A stretch of 12,639 nucleotides of DNA from Rhodospirillaceae bacterium (GTDB lineage Bacteria > Pseudomonadota > Alphaproteobacteria > DSM-16000 > Inquilinaceae): NCBI GenBank assembly GCA_020425485.1, contig JAGQRL010000057.1:15881-28519 (forward strand), read 5' to 3'. Below the pieces are notes generated by a model. That model was given only the letters and a program-made list of their open reading frames with translations. It ran no database searches and was not told the DNA's origin. Each line of letters begins with the position of its first letter. Position 1 is the stretch's first letter. The translations under genes and the position numbers were made by a program. Positions 1-6,295 of this stretch are shown here, piece after piece.

Positions 1-572
1 ATCTCGTGGCTCATATTGGCAAGGAACATGCCCTTGGCTTCGCTCGCCGCCTCCGCGGAGTTGCGCGCCCGTTCCAGGGCCGCGCTGCGCAGCCGCGCCT
101 GGTCCAGCGCCTTGGACATCAGCGTGAGCCCGTTGGCCACCCCGGCATAGCGCCCCTGGTCGGTGATCACGAAGCCGGCGAGCAGGGCGCCGGGGTTGTC
201 GCGCTCCAGCTTCAGGCCGATCTCGTCCAGCCCGGTGTCCAGCTCCACGATCAGGCAATCCTGGTGCATCAGGCGGATCACCGACCGGCGGTTGTAGAGG
301 TCGCGCAGGATCGGCCGCGCGAAGGTCATGGTCAGGCTGGTGCGGTCCATCATGCCGAGCACGCGGTTGGCGGAATCGACCACCGCCAGGCAGGGCCATT
401 CGGGATGGTCCGCGAACAGGCGCAGCGCTTCGCCGTTGGTGACGGCGCGGGTGAGGGCGGGGATGCGGATGACGAGGTCGCTGGCGGTGAACCCCGGCTC
501 ATCGGCGCCGAACGCCGGTCGGCGCTGGGCGTCGTCGGGTGCGACCGGCCGGTTCCCACGTCTAGAACCCAT
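1..572 (-). CDS. CBS-domain sensor histidine kinase, N-terminal part (cut by window edge)
   Basis: This is the N-terminal 190 codons of a gene that leaves the window at base 1. Residues about 30-155 resemble a CBS-domain pair (LAVVDSANRVLGMMDR, then a second unit ending GFVITDQGRYAGVANG). A short helical, probably coiled-coil linker rich in Ala, Arg and Glu follows (about 156-180). The last residues visible, FLANMSHEI, are the H-box of a HisKA dimerisation domain; the phospho-acceptor His189 is codon 8-6. The catalytic ATPase domain, and possibly receiver domains, would lie beyond the window. No signal peptide or membrane segment is seen, so it is probably cytoplasmic. The ATG at 572 is chosen because GGAG lies 8 bases upstream and an in-frame stop precedes it with no other start between. 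CBS domains commonly bind adenine nucleotides, but the signal is unknown. It lies 130 bases downstream of hemB on the same strand. The kinase call is firm because of the H-box; the partner is unknown. Confidence 0.88.
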   Translation of the reverse strand, partial: MGSRRGNRPVAPDDAQRRPAFGADEPGFTASDLVIRIPALTRAVTNGEALRLFADHPEWPCLAVVDSANRVLGMMDRTSLTMTFARPILRDLYNRRSVIRLMHQDCLIVELDTGLDEIGLKLERDNPGALLAGFVITDQGRYAGVANGLTLMSKALDQARLRSAALERARNSAEAASEAKGMFLANMSHE

Positions 573-702
573 TGGTGCCGCTCCGACTGTGTGGCTGCGG
601 GCACGGTAGGGGGAGGCGGCCTAATGGAGGGTTAATACCTCCCCATCATTTCGTGAATTAATTGTGACAATGCGGGTGGATGCACGCGCGCGACGGTGCC
701 AC
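573..702 (-). promoter_or_regulatory. Spacer between hemB and the CBS kinase; candidate promoter and small palindromes
   Basis: This 130-base spacer is richer in A and T than its surroundings. It holds a perfect ATTGT-G-ACAAT palindrome at 661-671 and a GGAGG/CCTCC inverted repeat at 626-630 and 638-642. Read on the minus strand there is a TTGTCA hexamer overlapping the palindrome, which could be a -35 element for the kinase gene, but no convincing -10 sits at the right spacing. No hairpin followed by a T run was found, so I see no intrinsic terminator for hemB. The regulatory role is inferred from position and composition only. Confidence 0.3.
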
Positions 703-1719
703 TCAACCGCTTGAAGAACCGGCCAGAATCCGTGCGGCATCCTTGGCTGCGTAGGTGAGGATCCCCGAACAGCCGGCGCGGCGGAAGGCCGAAAGGGTTT
801 CCATCATCACCGCGTCGTAGCTCAACCAGCCGTTGTCCGATGCAGCACGGAGGGCGGCATATTCGCCGCTCACCTGATAGGCCAGCACCGGCACGCCAAA
901 GGTTTCGCGGGCGCGGCGGATGACGTCCAGATAGGGCAGGCCGGGCTTCACCATCACCATGTCCGCCCCCTCGGCCAGATCCAGCTCGATCTCGCGCAGC
1001 GCTTCGTCGCTGTTGGCCGGGTTCATCTGGTAGGTGCGCTTGTCGCCCTTCAGGCGGGCGCCGGAGCCCACGGCGTCGCGGAACGGCCCGTAATAGGCCG
1101 AGGCGTATTTGGCGGCGTAGGACAGCAGCACGACGCCGCGGTGGCCGGCCCCGTCGAGGGCGGTGCGGATGGCGCCGATGCGCCCGTCCATCATGTCCGA
1201 CGGCGCCACCACATCGAGCCCGGCTTCGGCCATTACCAGGGCCTGGCGGACCAGCACCTTCAGCGTTTCGTCGTTGAGGATGGTGTCGCCATCCATCAGC
1301 CCGTCATGGCCATGGGTGGTGTAGGGGTCCAGCGCCACGTCGCCGATGATGCCGATCTCCGGCACCGCGGCCTTCACCGCCCGGATGGCGCGGCACATCA
1401 GGTTGTCCGGGTTGGTGGCCTCGCGCCCGTCGGGCGTGCGCCGGTCCGCCTCGGTGGCCGGGAACAGGGCGACCGCCGGGATGCCGAGATCGGCGGCCTC
1501 GCGCACCTGGTCCACCAGCAGGTCGACGCTGTAGCGCGCCACGCCGGGCATGGAGGCCACCGGCTCGCGGGCCTTCTCGCCAGGCAGGATGAAGCAGGGC
1601 CAGATGAGCTGGTCGACCGTCAGCGCGGTTTCGGCGGCCAGGCGGCGCAGCCAGGGGGCCTGGCGCAGGCGGCGCAGCCGCGTGGTGGGAAAGCGTCCGG
1701 GAAAGGCAGCAGGAGACAT
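703..1719 (-). CDS. hemB: Porphobilinogen synthase (delta-aminolevulinic acid dehydratase)
   Basis: HemB condenses two 5-aminolevulinate molecules into porphobilinogen, the second common step of tetrapyrrole (heme) synthesis, in the cytoplasm. The 338-residue product has the usual length. The two active-site lysines are visible: Lys204 in LLSYAAKYASAYYGPF and the Schiff-base Lys258 in MVMVKPGLPYLDV. The metal-site segment DVALDPYTTHGHDG (about 127-140) carries Asp where zinc-type enzymes carry Cys, which marks the magnesium-class HemB known from alphaproteobacteria and Pseudomonas. The start is placed at the ATG at 1719; an upstream in-frame TTG at 1734 would add five residues but has no Shine-Dalgarno sequence. 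The ATG is only weakly preceded by CGGA. It is divergent from the acyl-CoA hydrolase gene. Identification is secure; the exact start is the only uncertainty. Confidence 0.97.
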   Translation of the reverse strand: MSPAAFPGRFPTTRLRRLRQAPWLRRLAAETALTVDQLIWPCFILPGEKAREPVASMPGVARYSVDLLVDQVREAADLGIPAVALFPATEADRRTPDGREATNPDNLMCRAIRAVKAAVPEIGIIGDVALDPYTTHGHDGLMDGDTILNDETLKVLVRQALVMAEAGLDVVAPSDMMDGRIGAIRTALDGAGHRGVVLLSYAAKYASAYYGPFRDAVGSGARLKGDKRTYQMNPANSDEALREIELDLAEGADMVMVKPGLPYLDVIRRARETFGVPVLAYQVSGEYAALRAASDNGWLSYDAVMMETLSAFRRAGCSGILTYAAKDAARILAGSSSG

Positions 1720-1880
1720 GGTCCGATCACGCAAACGGGTGCTCGTTCGGCCGATATGGCAGCCCGTATGGCCGAGGCTGGGACCCTAGTTGACACGGCT
1801 TCCCGCAGCAAGCGATTGCCCGGCAGGGCGCCTAAGGGCTAAACCCGCGGCGATTGCAACCAAACGCTGTGTGGCTGGGC
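1720..1880 (+). promoter_or_regulatory. Divergent promoter region; candidate -35 TTGACA
   Basis: This 161-base spacer separates two divergently transcribed genes and must hold promoters for both. On the plus strand a perfect TTGACA lies at 1790-1795. With a 17-18 base spacer the -10 would fall near CGATTG/GATTGC at 1813-1819, a poor match to the Escherichia coli consensus but tolerable in a GC-rich alphaproteobacterium. A transcript from it would have a leader of about 55 bases. On the minus strand I found no clear hemB promoter. The assignment rests on gene orientation plus one hexamer. Confidence 0.4.
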
Positions 1881-2987
1881 ATGACCGACAAGACCGACGG
1901 ATGGGACGAGTGGGAGGGCATCGGCGTCGGCTTCGACGTCGTGGGGCGGCTCGGCGTGATCACGCTCGACCGGCCGAAGGCGCTCAACGCGCTGACCCTG
2001 CCGATGATCGACCGCCTGCGCCCGCGGCTCGACGAATGGGCGGCCGATGACGGTATCGCCGCGGTGGCCATCCACGGGGCCGGCGAGCGGGCGTTCTGCG
2101 CCGGTGGCGACGTGATCGCCATCTACGAGGATGGCCTGGCCCACAAGGCGGGCGCCGGCTACGGGCTGACCCACAGCTTCTTCATCGGCGAATACAGCCT
2201 CAACCACCAGATCCACACCTTTCCCAAGCCCTATGTGTCGCTGGTCAACGGCATCTCCATGGGCGGCGGCTTCGGGCTGTCGGTGCACGGCTCCCACCGG
2301 GTGGTGACCGAGCGCACCACCTTCGCCATGCCGGAGGTGGGGATCGGCCTGTTCCCCGATGTCGGCGGCACTTGGTTCCTGCCGCAATGCCCCGGCCGAG
2401 TCGGCCGTTTCCTCGGGCTGACGGCGCATCGCTGCGACGGGCCGGACGGGATGTATGTGGGCTACGGCACCCATGCGGCGGCCGCCGATCGCATCGGCGA
2501 CGTGCTGGACGCGCTGTCGACGGCGGACTGGTCGCGCGAACAAGCCTATGGCGTGGTGGACAGCGTGCTGGCCCGCTTCGCCGTCGATCTGGGGCCGGCG
2601 GAGCTGGCGGCCTCCCGCCCCTGGGTCGATGCCGCCTTCGGCCACGACAGTGTGGAGGCGATCCTGGACGCGCTGGATGCCACCGAGGTGGAGGAGGCCC
2701 ACGCCTCCGCCGCCGCCATGCGCCGCATGTCCCCCACCAGCCTGAAGCTGGCGCTGGAGGCGCTGACGCGCGGCGCGGAAATGGCCTACCGGGACTGCGT
2801 GACCATGGAGTACCGGCTGATGCAGACCTGCATGGCCCGCAACGACTTCTTCGAAGGCATCCGCGCCCTGCTGATCGACAAGGACAAGAAGCCGCGCTGG
2901 CAGCCGCCCGATCTGCCCAGTGTGACCGATGCGGAAATCTCCGCCGCCTTCGAGCCGGGCGACTTCAAAGACCTGATTGTGAATTAA
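1881..2987 (+). CDS. 3-hydroxyisobutyryl-CoA hydrolase-like, crotonase superfamily
   Basis: The predicted enzyme hydrolyses 3-hydroxyisobutyryl-CoA to 3-hydroxyisobutyrate in valine degradation. The 368-residue length fits this branch (about 350-385) and not the about 260-residue enoyl-CoA hydratases. The crotonase core runs from about residue 18. The oxyanion-hole segments are FCAGGDVIAIYEDG (about 72-85) and NGISMGGGFGLSVHG (about 123-137). The acid pair Glu152 and Asp160 lies in MPEVGIGLFPDVGGT, the pattern of the hydrolase subgroup. The C-terminal extension with SLKLALEAL, ARNDFFEGIRALLIDKDKKPRW is also typical of it. The ATG at 1881 is preferred over an in-frame TTG at 1854; neither has a strong ribosome binding site. 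No other valine-pathway gene is in view, so it appears to be a single-gene unit. A hydratase/isomerase acting on another branched acyl-CoA is the main alternative. Confidence 0.88.
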   Translation: MTDKTDGWDEWEGIGVGFDVVGRLGVITLDRPKALNALTLPMIDRLRPRLDEWAADDGIAAVAIHGAGERAFCAGGDVIAIYEDGLAHKAGAGYGLTHSFFIGEYSLNHQIHTFPKPYVSLVNGISMGGGFGLSVHGSHRVVTERTTFAMPEVGIGLFPDVGGTWFLPQCPGRVGRFLGLTAHRCDGPDGMYVGYGTHAAAADRIGDVLDALSTADWSREQAYGVVDSVLARFAVDLGPAELAASRPWVDAAFGHDSVEAILDALDATEVEEAHASAAAMRRMSPTSLKLALEALTRGAEMAYRDCVTMEYRLMQTCMARNDFFEGIRALLIDKDKKPRWQPPDLPSVTDAEISAAFEPGDFKDLIVN

Positions 2988-3121
2988 CGAAGTGTTTCGA
3001 TCCTGGGTGATATCCTTAGGATCCTTTACATTTGAAGTGAATCCTGTTGATTTGTTTGACTGTTGGTCCGGTGGAACGACGCAGAGGCGCCAGCCCCCCG
3101 GAATGGACCTGGAGGTGAGGC
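2988..3121 (+). promoter_or_regulatory. Leader of the MarR-family gene with repeated ATCCT motifs and a palindrome
   Basis: This 134-base spacer is clearly AT-richer than its flanks. It contains a perfect ATCCT-T-AGGAT palindrome at 3012-3022 and four direct ATCCT copies starting at 3000, 3012, 3021 and 3041. Possible -35 hexamers are TTTACA (3025-3030) and TTGAAG (3032-3037), so the repeats would overlap the promoter. MarR proteins usually bind palindromes near their own promoters, so autoregulation is a reasonable inference. A strong Shine-Dalgarno sequence, GGAGG at 3111-3115, lies 6 bases before the GTG start. Confidence 0.45.
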
Positions 3122-3589
3122 GTGCGGCATCCGTACTACCAAAGCATTCTCTTGATCGAGCGACTGCACCGGCACTTTCTGGAAGTCGTCAAGGCGGAGC
3201 TCGATCGCCAAGGCATGCAGGATGTCAACAATATCCAAGCGCTGATCTTGTACAATATTGGCCAGGACGAGTTGACCGTCGGCGAGTTGACGGCGCGCGG
3301 CTACTACCTGGGATCGAACGTGTCCTACAACGTTCGTAAAATGGTCGAGAACGGCTATCTGGCGCAGGAGCGCAGCCAGCACGACCGCCGCTCCATCCGC
3401 CTGCGCGTCACCGCCAAGGGGCTGACCCTGTGCGAGAAGGTGGGCGACATGCTGCAGCGCCATGTGGAGGCGCTGGCCGGCGTCGAGATGACGCCGGAGA
3501 AGCTGCAGGACATCAACGACAACCTGGTGCGGCTGGAACAGTTCTGGGCCGCCCGCATCGCCTATCAGCTCGGCGGGGGGCATTCGTGA
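3122..3589 (+). CDS. ldtR: MarR-family transcription regulator, LdtR-like
   Basis: This 155-residue winged-helix regulator is dimeric and DNA-binding by family. Residues about 1-50 form the N-terminal dimerisation helices. The helix-turn-helix spans about 50-80, with the recognition segment GYYLGSNVSYNVRKMVENGYL (about 60-80). The wing follows, RSQHDRRSIRLRVTAKG (about 84-100), and a C-terminal helical region completes the dimer interface. The GSNVSYN recognition helix matches LdtR, the MarR protein described in Liberibacter and Rhizobiales as a regulator of an L,D-transpeptidase that remodels the cell wall. No transpeptidase gene is in this window, so the target here is inferred from the family only. 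The GTG start is fixed by GGAGG 6 bases upstream and by the conserved HPYYQSILLIERLHR N-terminus. The DUF6898-like gene starts 48 bases downstream and is probably cotranscribed. The regulator call is secure; the LdtR orthology is likely. Confidence 0.88.
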   Translation: MRHPYYQSILLIERLHRHFLEVVKAELDRQGMQDVNNIQALILYNIGQDELTVGELTARGYYLGSNVSYNVRKMVENGYLAQERSQHDRRSIRLRVTAKGLTLCEKVGDMLQRHVEALAGVEMTPEKLQDINDNLVRLEQFWAARIAYQLGGGHS

Positions 3590-3637
3590 GCCAGCGGATG
3601 CCGGGCGCCGCCGGGCCGTAACGCGTGAGGCCGCGCC

Positions 3638-3883
3638 GTGGCCCAGCCCGGTGAAGTGATCCTGGAATACACGCCCATGGGGCGGGTGATGCGGGTGTGC
3701 GCCATCGATGCGGCATCCGGCACCGAAGTGGTGATCCAAGGGCCCGTCGATGCCGGCGAAGACCAGCTCAAGGCCATCGCACTGGCCAAGCTGAGCTACG
3801 TGATGAACAAGCAGAACCGCGGGCCGGGGGGCGACTCGCCGGGCGGACCGGGGCGGCCGCCGCGCCGCGGGCTCACCGTTTAG
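3638..3883 (+). CDS. Small conserved alphaproteobacterial protein, DUF6898-like, function unknown
   Basis: This is an 81-residue protein. The conserved-looking core, EVILEYTPMGRVMRVCAIDAASGTEVVIQGP and then GEDQLKAIALAKLSYVMNKQN (about 6-60), reads as a compact beta-rich unit followed by a helix. The Pro/Gly/Arg-rich tail (about 61-81) looks disordered. It resembles what I know as the DUF6898 family, small alphaproteobacterial proteins, and no function is known to me. The GTG at 3638 is chosen because GAGG lies about 8 bases upstream and the core begins at once; the next Met (base 3677) would remove half of the first strand region. It has no signal peptide and no membrane segment. It follows ldtR by 48 bases, so it probably shares the transcript, and it precedes rpiB by 139 bases. 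A role linked to LdtR is possible but unsupported beyond position. Confidence 0.75.
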   Translation: MAQPGEVILEYTPMGRVMRVCAIDAASGTEVVIQGPVDAGEDQLKAIALAKLSYVMNKQNRGPGGDSPGGPGRPPRRGLTV

Positions 3884-4022
3884 CAGCACAGACGGCCGCC
3901 GGCATGCCAGCCTCCCGCTGGTGGATCACCCAATCGGTTGGGGTGCGGCCTTGTCCTGGGGGCATACTTGGGGCACCCTCCCCAGGATCTTGGATGACCC
4001 AGCGCGCGCAAGCCAACCCGAC
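3884..4022 (+). promoter_or_regulatory. Leader of rpiB with an inverted repeat near the start
   Basis: This 139-base spacer contains a perfect 8-base inverted repeat, TCCTGGGG at 3954-3961 and CCCCAGGA at 3980-3987, separated by 18 bases. The right arm includes AGGA, the only Shine-Dalgarno-like string before rpiB. Folding would therefore hide it. There is no T run after the hairpin, so it is unlikely to be an intrinsic terminator of the preceding gene. CATACT (3963-3968) could be a -10 element, but no good -35 sits at the right distance. Confidence 0.35.
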
Positions 4023-4448
4023 ATGCCGATCGCCATCGCTTCCGACCATGCAGGCTATTACCTGAAGCAGGTCCTGTCGGCCTATTTGCGCGAGCAAGGC
4101 TTCAAGGTGCTCGACCTCGGCACCGACTCACCGGTGGAGAGTGTCGACTACCCGGATTTCGGCTACGCCCTGGCGGAAGCCATCGCGTCTGGACGGGCCG
4201 AACGCGGCGTCGCCATCTGCGGCACCGGCATCGGCATTTCCATTGCGGCGAACCGCCATCGTGCGGTGCGCTGCGCCCTGTGCCACGACGTGACGGGGGC
4301 GCGCTTGGCGCGCCAGCACAACAACGCCAATGTGGTTGCCTTCGGCGCCCGGGTGATCGGCGAGGCCGTCGCCAGGGACAGCCTGTCGGCGTTCCTGGTC
4401 ACACCGTATGAGGGCGGCCGCCACGAGCGGCGGGTCGCCAAGCTTTGA
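4023..4448 (+). CDS. rpiB: Ribose-5-phosphate isomerase B
   Basis: RpiB interconverts ribose 5-phosphate and ribulose 5-phosphate in the pentose phosphate pathway. Ribulose 5-phosphate is also a direct substrate of the RibBA enzyme encoded downstream. The 141-residue product fits the RpiB/LacAB family. It starts with IAIASDHAGYYLK (Asp8-His9). The catalytic Cys66 is in ICGTGIGISIAANR, His99 lies in the ARQHNNANVVAFGARVIG segment, and phosphate-binding arginines follow in GGRHERRVAKL. The ATG at 4023 matches the family N-terminus but has no Shine-Dalgarno sequence close by. An in-frame TTG at 3990 would add 11 residues and sits only 2 bases after AGGA. A third start, the ATG at 3994, is out of frame. 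glyA begins 49 bases after the stop. Confidence 0.95.
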   Translation: MPIAIASDHAGYYLKQVLSAYLREQGFKVLDLGTDSPVESVDYPDFGYALAEAIASGRAERGVAICGTGIGISIAANRHRAVRCALCHDVTGARLARQHNNANVVAFGARVIGEAVARDSLSAFLVTPYEGGRHERRVAKL

Positions 4449-4451
4449 GCC

Positions 4452-4480
4452 GACGCGGGGTCCCGCAGCGGGGCCGCGTC
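4452..4480 (+). other. Hairpin between rpiB and glyA
   Basis: GACGCGG (4452-4458) is perfectly complementary to CCGCGTC (4474-4480), giving a 7-base GC-rich stem with a 15-base loop within the 49-base spacer. No T run follows, so it does not look like an intrinsic terminator. It may influence transcript stability or ribosome entry at glyA, whose AGAGG ribosome binding site lies just downstream at 4489-4493. Confidence 0.35.
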
Positions 4481-4497
4481 CATCAACCAGAGGGTCC

Positions 4498-5814
4498 ATG
4501 AGCATGTCGTCTGTTACCGCCCTGCACCAGCCGGACGCCGCCTCGGCTTTCTTCGAGGAAAGCCTGAGTGACCGGGACCCCGAGCTGTACGGCGCGATCC
4601 GGCGGGAACTCGGTCGCCAGCAGGACCAGATCGAGCTGATCGCCAGCGAGAACATCGTCTCCCGCGCGGTGCTGGAAGCCCAGGGCTCGGTGCTCACCAA
4701 CAAATACGCCGAAGGCTATCCCGGCCGGCGCTACTACGGCGGCTGCGAGTTCGTGGACGAGGCCGAGGAGCTGGCGCGCGAGCGGGCCAAGGCGCTGTTC
4801 AACTGCGAATTCGCCAATGTGCAGCCCCATTCCGGCGCCCAGGCCAACCAGACGGTGTTCATGGCGCTGCTGAAGCCGGGCGACACCGTGCTGGGCATGA
4901 GCCTGTCGGCCGGCGGCCACCTCACCCACGGGGCGCCGCCCAACCAGTCCGGCAAGTGGTTCAACGCCATCGGCTACGGCGTGCGCCAGGAAGACGGCCG
5001 CATCGACTACGAGGCGGTGGCAGACCTGGCGGCCGAGCACCAGCCGAAGCTCATCATCGCCGGCGGCTCGGCCTATCCGCGCATCATCGATTTCGCCCGG
5101 ATGCGCGAGATTGCCGACAGCGTCGGCGCCTATCTGCTGGTGGACATGGCGCATTTCGCCGGCCTGGTGGCCGCCGGCGTGCACCCCAGCCCGCTGCCGC
5201 ATGCCCATGTGGTGTCCACCACCACCCACAAGACCCTGCGCGGCCCGCGCGGCGGCATGGTGGTGTCCAACGATGCGGAACTGGGCAAGAAGATCAACTC
5301 CGCGGTGTTCCCCGGCCTGCAGGGCGGCCCGCTGATGCACGTGATAGCCGCCAAGGCGGTGGCCTTCGGCGAGGCACTGCGGCCGGAGTTCAAGGACTAC
5401 GCCGCCCAGGTGGTGGCCAACGCCAAGATCCTGGCCGAAACGCTGGAAGCCGGCGGGCTCGACATCGTCTCGGGCGGCACCGATACCCATTTGGCGCTGA
5501 TCGACCTGAGGCCGAAGAAGCTGACCGGCAAGCTGGCCGAAGCGAGCCTGGAGCGCGCCGGCGTCACCTGCAACAAGAACGGCATCCCCTTCGACCCGGA
5601 AAAGCCGACCATCACCTCCGGCCTGCGCGTCGGTTCGCCGGCCGGCACCACGCGCGGCTTTGGCGAGAAGGAATTCGCGGAGATCGGCCGGCTGATCGTG
5701 GAGGTGCTGGACGGGCTGGCGGCATCGCCGGACGACAATGCCGCGGTGGAAGCCGGCGTGCGCCAGCGGGTGCAGGCGCTCTGCCAGCAGTTCCCCGTGT
5801 ATTCCGGCTTCTGA
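4498..5814 (+). CDS. glyA: Serine hydroxymethyltransferase
   Basis: GlyA is a pyridoxal-phosphate enzyme that converts serine and tetrahydrofolate to glycine and 5,10-methylene-tetrahydrofolate, feeding one-carbon units to purine, thymidylate and methionine synthesis. The 438-residue product is about 20 residues longer than the Escherichia coli enzyme because of a short N-terminal extension. Family signatures are present throughout: IELIASENIVSRAVLEAQGS (about 45-64), TNKYAEGYPGRRYYGG (about 67-82), VDMAHFAGLVAAG (about 215-227) and the PLP-binding Lys245 in VVSTTTHKTLRGPRGG. The start is the ATG at 4498, 4 bases after AGAGG; the in-frame ATG at 4504 is an equally good choice at 10 bases. nrdR begins 22 bases after the stop. 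The function is secure; the start is uncertain by two codons. Confidence 0.97.
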   Translation: MSMSSVTALHQPDAASAFFEESLSDRDPELYGAIRRELGRQQDQIELIASENIVSRAVLEAQGSVLTNKYAEGYPGRRYYGGCEFVDEAEELARERAKALFNCEFANVQPHSGAQANQTVFMALLKPGDTVLGMSLSAGGHLTHGAPPNQSGKWFNAIGYGVRQEDGRIDYEAVADLAAEHQPKLIIAGGSAYPRIIDFARMREIADSVGAYLLVDMAHFAGLVAAGVHPSPLPHAHVVSTTTHKTLRGPRGGMVVSNDAELGKKINSAVFPGLQGGPLMHVIAAKAVAFGEALRPEFKDYAAQVVANAKILAETLEAGGLDIVSGGTDTHLALIDLRPKKLTGKLAEASLERAGVTCNKNGIPFDPEKPTITSGLRVGSPAGTTRGFGEKEFAEIGRLIVEVLDGLAASPDDNAAVEAGVRQRVQALCQQFPVYSGF

Positions 5815-5836
5815 GCGAACGCGGGGGCCGGGGAGG

Positions 5837-6295
5837 ATGCGCTGTCCGTTCTGTGGTCATGACGACACCCAGGTGAAGGACTCGCGGCCGACGGAGGACA
5901 ACTCCGCCATCCGTCGGCGGCGCTTCTGCCCGGCCTGCGGCGCCCGCTTCACCACCTTCGAACGGATCCAGCTGCGCGAGCTGACCGTGGTGAAATCCAC
6001 CGGCAGCCGCGAGCCGTTCGACCGCGACAAGCTGATCCGCTCCATGCAGATCGCGCTGCGCAAGCGGCCGGTGGAGCCGGAACGGGTGGAGCGCGTGGTC
6101 AACTCCATGGTCCGCCAGCTGGAAAGCTCCGGCGAGACGGAGATCCCGTCGAAGGCGATCGGCGAGATGACCATGAAGGCGCTGGAGACGCTCGATAAGG
6201 TGGCCTATGTGCGCTACGCCTCGGTCTATCGAGACTTCACGGAGCCCGGTGATTTCAACGACTTCGTCGGCCATCTTCAACTAAAGACTGATTAA
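5837..6295 (+). CDS. nrdR: Transcriptional repressor NrdR
   Basis: NrdR senses ATP/dATP and represses ribonucleotide reductase genes. The 152-residue protein opens with a zinc ribbon, MRCPFCG (Cys3, Cys6) and FCPACGARFTTFE (Cys31, Cys34), with the DSRPTEDNSAIRRRR stretch between. An ATP-cone domain follows at about 49-139, including VVKSTGSREPFDRDKLIRSM and the VAYVRYASVYRDF signature. The start is ATG 5837, immediately after the purine-rich GGGGAGG. The gene sits between glyA and ribD, a common arrangement in alphaproteobacteria. Its TAA shares one base with the ribD start (TAATG), so the two are translationally coupled. I did not see an NrdR box in this window, so its targets lie elsewhere. 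Confidence 0.97.
   Translation: MRCPFCGHDDTQVKDSRPTEDNSAIRRRRFCPACGARFTTFERIQLRELTVVKSTGSREPFDRDKLIRSMQIALRKRPVEPERVERVVNSMVRQLESSGETEIPSKAIGEMTMKALETLDKVAYVRYASVYRDFTEPGDFNDFVGHLQLKTD

Noticed and set aside
1839..2702. A 287-codon minus-strand frame opposite the acyl-CoA hydrolase gene.
   Set aside because: It is antisense to a clear crotonase-family gene and its translation is the His/Gly/Arg/Val-rich type seen for antisense shadows throughout this window.
4408..4497. An N-terminal extension of glyA beginning inside rpiB.
   Set aside because: The extra residues are unlike any serine hydroxymethyltransferase and overlap rpiB; a ribosome site lies next to the ATG at 4498.
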